This document shows positions 1-8,955 of a stretch of DNA of 50,838 bases, piece after piece. This stretch comes from Colwellia sp. D2M02 (lineage in GTDB: Bacteria; Pseudomonadota; Gammaproteobacteria; Enterobacterales; Alteromonadaceae): positions 77,120-127,957 of the forward strand of contig NZ_JAHKPW010000085.1 in NCBI RefSeq assembly GCF_018860755.1. Reading direction: 5' to 3'. Numbering within the stretch: position 1 is the first letter of the stretch; every line of letters begins with the position of its first letter. The translations under genes were made by a program, and so were the position numbers. The notes below the pieces were generated by a model. It saw only the letters and a list, made by a program, of their open reading frames with translations. It did no database searches and had not been told where the DNA came from.

Positions 1-183
1 GCGGCGGACAGTGTGTTGCCTAGTCATTCTAAGCAAATACTGTTCAACAAAAATCTGCAAAAACAATCTCGAAAGAGCAACAGCCCCTCGCGCCATAACA
101 CATGATGTAAGCTAATGCGCTTCCCCTAGTATGGCTTTTCATTTAACACAACGCGATATTACCGCTAAACCCCTCCACTTACA

Positions 184-199
184 ACTTGTATATACAAGT
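184..199. promoter_or_regulatory. HutC-type operator palindrome
   Basis: A perfect 16-base palindrome, ACTTGTATATACAAGT, lies about 60 bases before the hutC start. Its core matches the TTGTATATACAA-like sites I know for HutC repressors of histidine-utilisation genes in Proteobacteria. Position suggests autoregulation of hutC, control of a divergent gene beyond the left edge, or both. No comparable palindrome is visible upstream of hutH. The first 180 bases hold no gene I can support; a minus-strand frame is open from about position 27 to the left edge but has no clear ribosome site. Confidence 0.75.
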
Positions 200-260
200 A
201 TTGCCTTTTCTTAGCATTTGTGCGATCTTATCAGCACGTTCACTTAATTTCAGATAAAAA

Positions 261-992
261 ATGGCAGATACCAGTACCACCAAAAAAGTAGTTAAGCCTG
301 CTAAATATAGCGTGATAAAACAATATATTTGCGAAAATATTGAGTCAGGCGAATGGCCACAAAATGCCAAAGTGCCCTCTGAAAATGAATTAACACAACA
401 GTTTGACGTTAGTAGAATGACCGCAAGGCGCGCGTTGCAAGAGTTAACTGAGCAAGGTATTTTAGTACGATCTCAAGGTGCAGGAACCTTTGTCGCAACA
501 TTTAAATCTCAGTCATCTCTTTTAGAAATACGTAATATTAGTGATGAAATTAGTGAGCGTGGTCACAGCCATCATGCTAAACAACTCTTACTGAAGTCGA
601 TTGCCGTCACTGAAGAACTCGCTATTTTACTCAACTTAAAAAATAATGAGCATGTCTATTATTCTGAAATTTTACATTGTGAAAATAAACACCCAATTCA
701 GCTAGAGCAACGCTATGTTAATGCGAGTTTAGTACCTGAGTATTTATTACAAGACTTTACTGAAATCACCCCACATGAATACTTATCATCAGTAGCACCA
801 TTAACTGAAGCAACACATGAAATTGAAGCGGTTTTAGCAAGCAGTGTGGTATGCGAGCAATTAGAAATTGATAAACAGACCCCTTGTTTACAAGTAAAAC
901 GAAGAACTTGGTCAAAACAAGGTGTTGTCAGTGTTGCTATATTAACCGCTCCAGGTGACAAATACCGTTTAGGTAGCCATTTAAAGTTTTAA
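261..992 (+). CDS. hutC: Histidine utilisation repressor HutC (GntR family, UTRA domain)
   Basis: A 243-residue GntR-family repressor of the HutC/FadR subgroup. Residues about 15-80 form the winged helix-turn-helix (VPSENELTQQFDVSRMTARRAL, then the wing around SQGAGTFV). Residues about 95-235 look like a UTRA ligand domain, which in HutC senses urocanate. Length is normal for the family. It converges on hutU-hutH, and the palindrome at 184-199 is a good operator for it, so autorepression is likely. No strong Shine-Dalgarno precedes the ATG. The function is well supported by sequence type plus adjacent hut genes. Confidence 0.9.
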   Translation: MADTSTTKKVVKPAKYSVIKQYICENIESGEWPQNAKVPSENELTQQFDVSRMTARRALQELTEQGILVRSQGAGTFVATFKSQSSLLEIRNISDEISERGHSHHAKQLLLKSIAVTEELAILLNLKNNEHVYYSEILHCENKHPIQLEQRYVNASLVPEYLLQDFTEITPHEYLSSVAPLTEATHEIEAVLASSVVCEQLEIDKQTPCLQVKRRTWSKQGVVSVAILTAPGDKYRLGSHLKF

Positions 993-1072
993 AGACAATC
1001 CGCTCTTACCTGCCAATATCGTTAACAGCACTTTCGTTGATAATGACACGCTTATTGAAAAATAAAGTAACG

Positions 1073-1111
1073 AAAAAGCGCTACGCCAAAGTGATTGACG
1101 TAGCGCTTTTT
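1073..1111. terminator. Bidirectional terminator between hutC and hutU
   Basis: A 13-base stem (AAAAAGCGCTACG paired with CGTAGCGCTTTTT) has a 13-base loop and T-runs on both strands. It sits between the convergent hutC and hutU ends and can serve both transcripts. Confidence 0.88.
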
Positions 1112-1152
1112 TAATTGTTTACAGCTTAATAATCAACCTGTTATTAGGTTAG

Positions 1153-3183
1153 TTAAAACGATAGCTGAGATAAAATATCGTCTTCAACTAAATTAGCTAA
1201 TGTTACTTTCAGTTTAGGTGTGCGAGCCATTTCACGTTTAATCGCGAAATTAGCTTCTTCATTACGTGCCCAACTACGACGAGCAATACCATTGTTTACA
1301 TCGAATAATAACATAGACTTTAATCGTCGCTCTGCAGCTTCGCTACCGTCAAGCAACATACCAAAGCCACCATTAACAACCTCACCCCAACCAACACCAC
1401 CGCCATTATGAATTGAAACCCAAGTTGCACCACGGAAACTATCACCAATAACATTGTGAATAGCCATATCTGCGGTGAAACGACTACCATCATAAATGTT
1501 TGATGTTTCACGGAATGGCGAATCAGTACCAGAAACATCATGGTGATCACGACCTAAAACTACTGGGCCAATTTCGCCCGCTTCAATCGCATCATTAAAC
1601 GCTTTAGCAATTTCCATACGACCTTGAGCATCGGCGTAAAGAATACGCGCTTGTGAGCCAACCACTAACTTATTTTGTTTAGCGTCTTCAATCCAAGTGA
1701 TGTTGTCTTGCATTTGCTGTTGAATTTCTTCAGGAGAATCCGCCATAATTTTTTTCAATACTTGCGCGGCAATAGCATCAGTTTTGTCTAAGTCTTCAGA
1801 CTTACCTGACGCACAAACCCAGCGAAATGGACCAAAACCATAGTCAAAACACATTGGGCCTAAAATATCTTGTACATATGACGGGTATTTAAAATCAATA
1901 CCATTTTCTGCCATAACATCGCCGCCTGCACGTGATGCTTCAAGTAAGAAAGCATTACCGTAGTCAAAGAAATAAGTGCCACGCGCAGTATGCTTGTTTA
2001 CAGCATCGGCATGACGCTTTAAAGTTGCCTGTACTTTCTCTTTAAACACTTCAGGCTCTTCACGAATTAAACGATTTGATTCTTCATAGCTAATATCTAC
2101 AGGATAATAACCGCCTGACCAAGGGTTATGAAGTGAGGTTTGATCTGAGCCCAAATGCACATAAATTTCTTGTTCATAAAAACGTTCCCAAACATCAACG
2201 ATATTACCAATATAAGCAATAGAAACGACTTCTGCATTCGCCTGTGCCGTTTTAACACGGCTAATAAGGGCATCCATATTATCAATTAATTCGTCGACCC
2301 AGCCTTGCTGATGACGCTTGGTTGCCGCATTAGCATTAACCTCGGCACAAACCGTTACACAATTAGCAATATTACCGGCTTTAGGTTGTGCACCACTCAT
2401 ACCGCCTAACCCCGCAGTCAGGAATATTTTGCCTTGTGGGCTTTCCCCTTTATTCAACACTTTACGAAATGCGTTCATTACCGTGATAGTGGTACCGTGT
2501 ACAATGCCTTGTGGGCCTATGTACATAAATGAACCCGCGGTCATTTGACCGTATTGCGTAACACCTAAAGCATTAAATTTTTCCCAGTCATCTGGCTGAG
2601 AATAGTTAGGGATCATCATACCGTTAGTAACAACAACACGTGGCGCATCTTGTGATGATGGAAATAAGCCCATAGGGTGCCCTGAGTAAATATGTAAAGT
2701 TTGGTCACTTTCCATTTCACTTAAATACTTCATTGCTAATAAGTATTGCGCCCAGTTTTGGAACACCGCACCGTTACCACCATAGGTAATTAGCTCTTCA
2801 GGGTGCTGTGCTACAGCAGGGTCAAGGTTGTTATCTACCATTAACATAATGGCCGCAGCTTGTTGGCATTTGGCTGGATAGTCATGCACTGAACGCGCTT
2901 TTAAGTCATAACTTGGCTTAAAGCGGTACATATAAATACGGCCAAAATCTTTTAACTCTTGGGCAAATTCAGTTGCGAGCTCTTGGTGCCATTCTTTTGG
3001 GAAATAACGTAAAGCGTTTCTTACCGCTAACTGCTTTTCATCAACGCTAAGGATATCTTTACGTTTAGGGGCACGATTGGCATCGGCTGGGTATGGCTTT
3101 GCTTTTGGTAATACGCTAGGAATACCTTGCTGTATGCTCTCTTTTAAAAGCGCTTGTTCTTGAGAATTCATTGGTGTCTCCAT
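1153..3183 (-). CDS. hutU: Urocanate hydratase (long form)
   Basis: Urocanase converts urocanate to imidazolonepropionate, the second step of histidine degradation, in the cytoplasm with tightly bound NAD. The glycine-rich stretches YIGPQGIVHGTT and LTAGLGGMSGAQPKAGN, and the later MCFDYGFGPFRWVCASG segment, are typical. At 676 residues it is clearly longer than the roughly 555-residue urocanases of Pseudomonas and Bacillus and matches the size of the animal enzyme. It follows hutH by 13 bases, so the two form an operon. An alternative start four codons in (3171) has the better-placed GGAG ribosome site. Confidence 0.93.
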   Translation of the reverse strand: METPMNSQEQALLKESIQQGIPSVLPKAKPYPADANRAPKRKDILSVDEKQLAVRNALRYFPKEWHQELATEFAQELKDFGRIYMYRFKPSYDLKARSVHDYPAKCQQAAAIMLMVDNNLDPAVAQHPEELITYGGNGAVFQNWAQYLLAMKYLSEMESDQTLHIYSGHPMGLFPSSQDAPRVVVTNGMMIPNYSQPDDWEKFNALGVTQYGQMTAGSFMYIGPQGIVHGTTITVMNAFRKVLNKGESPQGKIFLTAGLGGMSGAQPKAGNIANCVTVCAEVNANAATKRHQQGWVDELIDNMDALISRVKTAQANAEVVSIAYIGNIVDVWERFYEQEIYVHLGSDQTSLHNPWSGGYYPVDISYEESNRLIREEPEVFKEKVQATLKRHADAVNKHTARGTYFFDYGNAFLLEASRAGGDVMAENGIDFKYPSYVQDILGPMCFDYGFGPFRWVCASGKSEDLDKTDAIAAQVLKKIMADSPEEIQQQMQDNITWIEDAKQNKLVVGSQARILYADAQGRMEIAKAFNDAIEAGEIGPVVLGRDHHDVSGTDSPFRETSNIYDGSRFTADMAIHNVIGDSFRGATWVSIHNGGGVGWGEVVNGGFGMLLDGSEAAERRLKSMLLFDVNNGIARRSWARNEEANFAIKREMARTPKLKVTLANLVEDDILSQLSF

Positions 3184-3196
3184 GATAAAGGCAGCC

Positions 3197-4705
3197 TTAG
3201 TTAACTTTAAGTGCTTGTGATTTAACTAATGTAATCATCGCGTCAATGTCAGGTTTTAACAGTCTGTCTTCTTCGAGCTTCGCGACTTTTTCTCTAATTA
3301 TTTTATGATTAAGTTCAATAATCTCTGAGCATTTATTTGGGCGTCTGAACTCTATGGCTTGTGCTGCATACATTAATTCAATCGCCAATATTTTTTCAAT
3401 ATTTCCTAAAATCTGGTTTAATTTTCGGCCAGAAATACTGCCCATAGAGACATGATCTTCTTGTCCCATAGATGTGGGTACACTGTCAGCTGAAGGCGGG
3501 AAACAAAGTGATTTATTTTCTGTTACTAATGCCGCGGTTGTGTACTGCGGGATCATCATCCCTGAGTTTAAACCACCAGAGCTAGTTAGTAGCCTTGGCA
3601 AGCCATGTAAGCCTTCAAGCAATAAATAACAACGGCGATCTGAAATATTACCTAATTCTGCTGCAGCAATAGAGGCGTAATCAAGTACCATCGCTAACGG
3701 TTGGCCATGAAAACTACCACCCGAAATAGCTTCTTCACTGCTGATAACAATAGGGTTATCGGTAACTGAGTTCATTTCTATTTCAGCAAGCTCTTCTAAA
3801 TGGCGATAAGCATTTCGTGAGGCACCGTGAACTTGTGGGATACATCGTAGTGAATATGGATCTTGTACGCGATCACAATGAGTATGATCAGCCATATTTT
3901 CTGAGTCTTTAAAAAAACTTCTCATGCGCCCAGCAACCTCGAGGTTACCTGGGAATGGACGCGTTGCATGAAGCTCTGCTCTAAACGGAGACTCGCTGCC
4001 TTGCATGCCTTCAATACTCATTGCACCAGTAATATCAGCTAAATCCAATAAGTAACGCATTTTAGTTAATGCCGTAATAGCATGAGATAAAATAAACTGG
4101 GTACCGTTAATTAATGCTAAACCTTCTTTTGCATGTAATTCCATTGGCTCTAAACCATGCTCTTTAAGTAACTTAGCGGCTGGTACGGTTTTATCACCTT
4201 GCCCCTCTTCATTACTCCAAAATTCACCTTCACCTAATAATGGTAAGAACAAATGAGAAAGTGGCGCTAAATCACCCGACGCACCAACTGAGCCTTGTTC
4301 TGGCACCACGGGAATTAAATCAAGTTCAATAAACGCTAACATTCTTTCAACAGTTTCCAAGCGAATACCTGAAAAACCTTGGCTTAACGCATGAACTTTA
4401 GTGATTAACATTAACTTAGAGATAGCTTTAGCGATTGGCTCGCCAACACCTACCGCGTGAGTAATAAGTAAGTTTTTTTGTAATAAATTGGTTTCTTCTG
4501 GTGTGATTTGCGTATCACACAACGGACCAAAACCTGTGTTTATGCCATAAACGGCTTTATCGGAAGCTGCCATTTTGTCAACACGCTGACGGCTAGTATT
4601 AATTTTATCTAATGCTTCTTGGCAAAGCTTAGCCTGAATACTGCCGTTAGCAATACCATTTACAATATCAAGGTTTAAACGGTCAATACCATAGTTAAAC
4701 GTCAT
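3197..4705 (-). CDS. hutH: Histidine ammonia-lyase
   Basis: Deaminates histidine to urocanate, the first step of the pathway; cytoplasmic. The segment GSVGASGDLAPLSH near residue 142 holds the Ala-Ser-Gly triplet that cyclises into the MIO cofactor. Other lyase-family signatures include NGTQFILSHA and GSSISGR-like MGSISGRKLNQ. I place the start at the ATG beginning MTFNYGIDRL (502 residues) because an AGGAGCC ribosome site precedes it; an upstream in-frame start would add 11 residues. It is first in a hutH-hutU operon, with hutI and hutG not in the window. It is divergent from a LysR gene. Confidence 0.95.
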   Translation of the reverse strand: MTFNYGIDRLNLDIVNGIANGSIQAKLCQEALDKINTSRQRVDKMAASDKAVYGINTGFGPLCDTQITPEETNLLQKNLLITHAVGVGEPIAKAISKLMLITKVHALSQGFSGIRLETVERMLAFIELDLIPVVPEQGSVGASGDLAPLSHLFLPLLGEGEFWSNEEGQGDKTVPAAKLLKEHGLEPMELHAKEGLALINGTQFILSHAITALTKMRYLLDLADITGAMSIEGMQGSESPFRAELHATRPFPGNLEVAGRMRSFFKDSENMADHTHCDRVQDPYSLRCIPQVHGASRNAYRHLEELAEIEMNSVTDNPIVISSEEAISGGSFHGQPLAMVLDYASIAAAELGNISDRRCYLLLEGLHGLPRLLTSSGGLNSGMMIPQYTTAALVTENKSLCFPPSADSVPTSMGQEDHVSMGSISGRKLNQILGNIEKILAIELMYAAQAIEFRRPNKCSEIIELNHKIIREKVAKLEEDRLLKPDIDAMITLVKSQALKVN

Positions 4706-4853
4706 TTTAAGGCTCCTAAAATTTATCTCTTGTTGCACGTAGTGCTATTTATAACAGCATTGTAACTTGCTCTAGATGTTTCATAAATGCATAATAATCG
4801 TTATTCATTCCGGATTTACCGAACTAAAATCAACTTAAAACGAGTTAACTATT

Positions 4854-5753
4854 ATGCAAGTTCATGACGTAGATTTACGACTCCTTAGAATATTTGTCGC
4901 CATTGTTGAGTGTGGCGGTTTATCCGCAGCAGAGTCACGTTTAAATATAGGACGGTCTACCATAAGTGCGCACTTATCTGACTTAGAAGTTCGTTTAGGT
5001 ATAAAGTTATGCAGTCGTGGGCGAAGTGGTTTCGAACTTACAGATATGGGCCGAGTCACTTATCAAGCATCGTTAGAGTTATTACAACAATGTGCTGCGT
5101 TTGCCAGTACTGTGGCGAGTTCAAAAAACGAGCTTTCAGGGCGTGTCACTATTGCAACTATTGATACGTTAATCAACGATCCCCGTTGTGGCGTGGCACG
5201 TGTTATTTCAGCATTGAAAACCAAAAGCGATAACATTCAGTTTGATATTAATGTATGTGAAGCACGAGAAGTAGAAACCTCGGTGATTAATGGTCGGTCA
5301 TTAGTCGGTTTAGGCGTTAGTCGGCATCATTTACGCGGTTTAGATTATTACCCTTTACACAATGAAACTAACTACTTGTATTGCGGAAAAGGGCATCCAT
5401 TATTCAACGGTAAACCTTCAGAAATAAAGTCGTTATTGCAAGAGGCAGAAGTGATCACCAGTCACTATATGCGTGATAAAGAAGCTAGAAACGACGGCTT
5501 AAATTATCAAAACAGCGCGACGGCTTATCATGAAGAAGGCATAGCGCACCTAATATTATCAGGTGAGTTTATTGGTTACTTACCTGAATACTATGCCAAC
5601 AATTGGGTCGATAAGGGGTTATTTAAGCCTATTCTACCCGACAAATATTCTTATCAAATTCCAGTAATGTTAATTTCTTCTAAAAATAACAATACTTCAC
5701 CGTTAGCAAAGGCACTGATAGAAGAAATTAAGCGCTGCCATGTCACTGTTTAA
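4854..5753 (+). CDS. LysR-family transcriptional regulator
   Basis: A 299-residue LysR regulator. Residues about 8-66 form the helix-turn-helix (FVAIVECGGLSAAESRLNIG, then STISAHLSDLEVRLG), and the remainder is the substrate-binding-like effector domain. It is divergent from hutH across a 148-base gap that contains small inverted repeats (AATAATCGTTATT, CGGATTTACCG) but no HutC palindrome. By position it may regulate hutHU, its own gene, or both; the effector is not evident. It converges on dusC with a 32-base gap. The family is certain, the target is inferred. Confidence 0.85.
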   Translation: MQVHDVDLRLLRIFVAIVECGGLSAAESRLNIGRSTISAHLSDLEVRLGIKLCSRGRSGFELTDMGRVTYQASLELLQQCAAFASTVASSKNELSGRVTIATIDTLINDPRCGVARVISALKTKSDNIQFDINVCEAREVETSVINGRSLVGLGVSRHHLRGLDYYPLHNETNYLYCGKGHPLFNGKPSEIKSLLQEAEVITSHYMRDKEARNDGLNYQNSATAYHEEGIAHLILSGEFIGYLPEYYANNWVDKGLFKPILPDKYSYQIPVMLISSKNNNTSPLAKALIEEIKRCHVTV

Positions 5754-5785
5754 ACCAGCACGTAAGCTTTATTTTTTATAGCAAA

Positions 5786-6727
5786 CTACTCTGAAATTAG
5801 TGCGGTAGAGATATCAGCAGCTGTTTTTAGCGTTCTAATTTCACTAAACAAGTCATCTGCTTGTGAGTAATGATTTTTTAAGTATTTAAGCCATTGCTTA
5901 ATGCGATTAGGGTAATATTTACTTTTATCACCATGGGTTTCAAACTCAGTATAAGCAAGCAAGAGTCTTTGTACCTCTAACCATGGCATTACCTCACTTT
6001 CTTGTTTGATTACTTTACCCAAGTTAGGGATAGTAAGTGCGCCGCGGCCGACCATAATATCTTTACAGCCTGAAACCTCTCGACACTTTTTAGCATCTTC
6101 CAAACTCCAAATATCGCCGTTGGCAATAACAGGAATCGAAATCTCATTTTTGATTTTAGCAATCCAGTGCCAATGTGCTGGTGGCTTATAACCTTCAAGT
6201 TTAGTACGTGCATGTACCGTAAGCTGATTGGCTCCTGCGGCTTCAACTGCTTGTGCATTTTCAATAGCGAGGCTTTTATCTTCATAACCTAAGCGAATTT
6301 TAGCACTAACAATAGTATCGGCAGGTACCGCTTCTTTAACCGCTTTCACTATTTGATAAAGGTTGTCAGGATCTTTGAGTAAAATAGCGCCACCACGACT
6401 TTTATTAACCGTTTTAGCTGGGCAGCCAAAGTTAATATCCACACCACTTGAACCTAGTTCAATCACTTTAGCGGCATTTTCAGCCATGTATTGAGGATAT
6501 TGACCTAACAACTGCACCCGTACAGGTGTACCAGCAGGTGTGGTGCAGCCATATGCGTCGGCTTCTTTGAGTTCAGGACAGTACCGATAAAACGCTCGTT
6601 CAGAAATAACTTGATCAACAACACGAACAAACTCGGTAACACATAAGTCGTAATTGCCCACTCGTGTTAGTAAATCGCGCATCAAATGATCTAACACACC
6701 TTCCATTGGCGCTAATACTACGCGCAT
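5786..6727 (-). CDS. dusC: tRNA-dihydrouridine(16) synthase DusC
   Basis: A flavin-dependent reductase that converts U16 of tRNA to dihydrouridine. It opens with APMEGVLDHLMRDLL, the DusC-type version of the Dus flavin site. The conserved catalytic cysteine lies in FGCPAKTVNKSRGG near residue 100, followed by VSAKIRLGYED, LTVHARTKLEGY, PVIANGDIW and IMVGRGAL, the flavin-barrel motifs in the right order. Length 313 is usual. Its ATG shares one base with the stop of the preceding small membrane-protein gene (TAATG), so it is probably translated by coupling as the last gene of a five-gene run. Confidence 0.92.
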   Translation of the reverse strand: MRVVLAPMEGVLDHLMRDLLTRVGNYDLCVTEFVRVVDQVISERAFYRYCPELKEADAYGCTTPAGTPVRVQLLGQYPQYMAENAAKVIELGSSGVDINFGCPAKTVNKSRGGAILLKDPDNLYQIVKAVKEAVPADTIVSAKIRLGYEDKSLAIENAQAVEAAGANQLTVHARTKLEGYKPPAHWHWIAKIKNEISIPVIANGDIWSLEDAKKCREVSGCKDIMVGRGALTIPNLGKVIKQESEVMPWLEVQRLLLAYTEFETHGDKSKYYPNRIKQWLKYLKNHYSQADDLFSEIRTLKTAADISTALISE

Positions 6728-7008
6728 TATGGTGAACTACTTTTAGGCTGGCTTTTTAAGTTATCAGTACTTTTTTTTACGCAGAGTACAACAGTTATTT
6801 TTTTGATAATTAAATAAAATACCAAGGTAATACTCGCGACAATAAGGTTAATGAAAACCGTAAATAATTGACTATTTTCAGACCATAAAAAAATAGGTCC
6901 GTAACCTGAAACATTAATAGTATTTAATAAAGAAACATGCAGCCAAATAACAATAAACAGTAGTTTATTTTGATGACGCTCGATTAGTTGTTGGGATAAT
7001 TCCTTCAA
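6727..7008 (-). CDS. Small membrane protein of unknown function
   Basis: A 93-residue protein I do not recognise. It has hydrophobic segments around residues 13-31 and 46-70 (LFTVFINLIVASITLVFYLI) and a charged, lysine-rich tail after KKITVVLCVKK. It is probably an inner-membrane protein with two or three spans. Its stop overlaps the dusC start by one base and it begins 39 bases after the SDR gene, which argues it is a true member of the operon rather than a chance frame. No enzymatic motif is visible. Confidence 0.6.
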   Translation of the reverse strand: MKELSQQLIERHQNKLLFIVIWLHVSLLNTINVSGYGPIFLWSENSQLFTVFINLIVASITLVFYLIIKKITVVLCVKKSTDNLKSQPKSSSP

Positions 7009-7047
7009 AAATTACTCTATAGCATGGCCTGATAAATTTCAGCGCTA

Positions 7048-7914
7048 TTATAACCAAGAGAGCAAGTCAGGGTAAACAAATTGGTAAGATAATAAACGTT
7101 GTGCTTTATCACCATTAACAACACGGGTATCTGTTTTAGTTTCTTGCTTAGAGAATACTGGTTCAGGTAGTGAGAGAGCTTGTGCCGCTCGCTGATAATA
7201 TTCTCGCTTATTCGCTTTAGTGTTACTAACGCCATTAAAAATACCACTCGCAGCATTTGTATTAAGTAACGCTAAAATAAGACCAACGGCATCTTGCTGA
7301 TGGATTAAGTTAACCGCCGCATCGCCATCAGCTAATGTTTTGTTTTTTCCGACTAAAAACTTACCTGGATGACGACTATCTCCCACTAAGCCAGCTAATC
7401 TCAACACATAAGCACAGCGCTGCCCATCAGCTTGAGCAAAAGCTAATGCAGCTTGCTCAGCTTCATGCAGTAGTTGCACCTTATCGGCAGAAAGTATCAA
7501 AGGTACTTCCTCAGTTACATCTCCCGATAAGCCATTATAAATTGCGCTACTACTTAACAATATAATTTGTTTTACAGCGTTGCTTTGCTCTGCGGCTTGA
7601 ATTAACTGCTTTATTTTTTCAGGGTAATCAATACGCCCTTGTCGTAACTGCGGAGTTATAGCAATAACAAGCTGCTGACAATCAAATATACGGTGCTTAT
7701 TCAGCGCTTCTTGCTCAGTAGGTATGAATAACAAATGCGTGTTTATACCTTGAGCGCTTAGTTCATTCACACTTTCTTCTCGGCTACGTGTAGCACTGAC
7801 CTGACAGCCTTGGTTAATTAATTCTTTCGCTAACGCGCTACCTAACCAACCACAACCAATAATGCCAACACATTTATCTTTACGTGTCGCCTTATCGCCA
7901 TTAACTCTACTCAT
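7048..7914 (-). CDS. NAD(P)-binding SDR/epimerase-like protein (YeeZ type)
   Basis: A 288-residue Rossmann-fold protein. The dinucleotide site GIIGCGWLGSALAKELI lies near the N-terminus, followed by ILLSSSAIYNG (the strand and Ser/Tyr region of extended SDR proteins) and VLRLAGLVGDSRHPGKF. It resembles the YeeZ group of atypical epimerase-like proteins; the substrate is unknown. I prefer the start at 7914, where ATGAGTAG overlaps the stop of the upstream gene and AAAGG precedes it. An in-frame start 33 bases earlier lies inside the upstream gene. Likely coupled translation within the five-gene run. Confidence 0.8.
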   Translation of the reverse strand: MSRVNGDKATRKDKCVGIIGCGWLGSALAKELINQGCQVSATRSREESVNELSAQGINTHLLFIPTEQEALNKHRIFDCQQLVIAITPQLRQGRIDYPEKIKQLIQAAEQSNAVKQIILLSSSAIYNGLSGDVTEEVPLILSADKVQLLHEAEQAALAFAQADGQRCAYVLRLAGLVGDSRHPGKFLVGKNKTLADGDAAVNLIHQQDAVGLILALLNTNAASGIFNGVSNTKANKREYYQRAAQALSLPEPVFSKQETKTDTRVVNGDKAQRLLSYQFVYPDLLSWL

Positions 7915-8422
7915 TTTCTTTACCTTTAAAGACTTTAATTTGCTCAATTAACTGCTTTGCAATTGGGTTAGGCAGTGGTACTGATAAACTATACTGAGCT
8001 ATTTTCCAACCGTTTGATGTTTTCATTAATACACCACTACCGCGACACAAACCATAGCTATCATTAGTTAACAGCTCGTCAAAATAGGCAACATCTGCGT
8101 TAGCTAACAAAGTAATATTTCTTTCAACCGATTGATATAACCAACCATCCCCACGCGTAAAATGAGGTGTTACAAATTCACTGAATTGTGCTTTATTCCA
8201 ACGTTCGCTTGCATCGGTCCCCAAAAAAACAGCGTTGGGTGTCAGTAAGGCTAAATAACGCGTAGCATCGGCTTGCCCAGCCGCTTGATGAAAGGAATCA
8301 AGTACTTCATTTATACGTTGCTGAGTGTTTTTTTCTGATGTGCTAGTTAAATTATGGTTCGCGGTAACATTAAAGCTCACCGCTATTAATAAAACACAAA
8401 CTCGTATTATTTTATTGATCAT
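7907..8422 (-). CDS. Exported NTF2-like (SnoaL/DUF4440-type) protein
   Basis: A 171-residue protein with a signal peptide (IIRVCVLLIAVSFNVTANH, residues about 5-23) and one NTF2-like cone domain: a helix INEVLDSFHQAAGQAD, then YLALLTPNAVFLGTDASERW and a final sheet with GSGVLMKTSNGWKIAQYSLS. This matches the SnoaL-like/DUF4440 proteins, often annotated only as nuclear transport factor 2 family. It is probably periplasmic. Function is unknown; such folds bind or isomerise small molecules. Its stop overlaps the start of the SDR gene by a few bases. Confidence 0.8.
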   Translation of the reverse strand: MINKIIRVCVLLIAVSFNVTANHNLTSTSEKNTQQRINEVLDSFHQAAGQADATRYLALLTPNAVFLGTDASERWNKAQFSEFVTPHFTRGDGWLYQSVERNITLLANADVAYFDELLTNDSYGLCRGSGVLMKTSNGWKIAQYSLSVPLPNPIAKQLIEQIKVFKGKENE

Positions 8423-8471
8423 CGCTGCATTGTTCTCACTTTAAGTTTTAGTGGTTGCGCTTCGGTCATGC

Positions 8472-8909
8472 TCACTTAAGCACCTTAGTCATAGCATAAT
8501 GATTAATATCATCAAATAATTGATAAACAAATCCTTGCTGCTGATAGCCAAGCTTAGCGTAAAAGCTTACCGCTAACTCACGTGCATTTAGTTTAATATA
8601 TTTAAGCCCTATCGCTTTGGCCTGTTGCTCTAAATGGGAGATAATTTCTTGACCCAGCCCTTGCCCTTGAGCTTGAGGAGCAACTGCCATATAGCGTATT
8701 TGACCGACTTCTTCGTTAATAGCTTCAAGGCGACCCACTGCTAAAACTTCACCATGATGATTAATAATCATTCGATGAAAACTGCGATCTTCTAACTCAT
8801 CTTGCTCACTACCTAAGGGCTGATGCCACGGCTGCCGCAATACTTGGTAGCGTAATTGGTAATACTTCTTAAATTCGATGGCACTTTCAGGTGACCTGCA
8901 CGCATTCAT
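8472..8909 (-). CDS. GNAT-family N-acetyltransferase
   Basis: A 145-residue GNAT protein. The acetyl-CoA loop is clear in RYMAVAPQAQGQGLGQEII (residues about 72-90), followed by the usual KLNARELAVSFYAKLGYQQQG segment, where the tyrosine of FYAKLGY is in the typical acid position. Whether it acts on a small molecule or a protein cannot be told. It is the first gene of the minus-strand run ending with dusC and is divergent from the spermidine-synthase-like gene, with 46 bases between the starts. Confidence 0.85.
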   Translation of the reverse strand: MNACRSPESAIEFKKYYQLRYQVLRQPWHQPLGSEQDELEDRSFHRMIINHHGEVLAVGRLEAINEEVGQIRYMAVAPQAQGQGLGQEIISHLEQQAKAIGLKYIKLNARELAVSFYAKLGYQQQGFVYQLFDDINHYAMTKVLK

Positions 8910-8955
8910 TAGCTACCCTTAACAATATTAATAAATTATTTTAAGACAGAGGTTT

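Noticed and set aside
1-180. Partial minus-strand gene at the left edge
   Set aside because: A frame is open from about 27 but is too short and lacks a ribosome site to support hutI, hutG or anything else.
7017-7256. Minus-strand frame antisense or shifted within the SDR gene end
   Set aside because: It lies over the SDR coding region in another frame and has no family signal; treated as a shadow.
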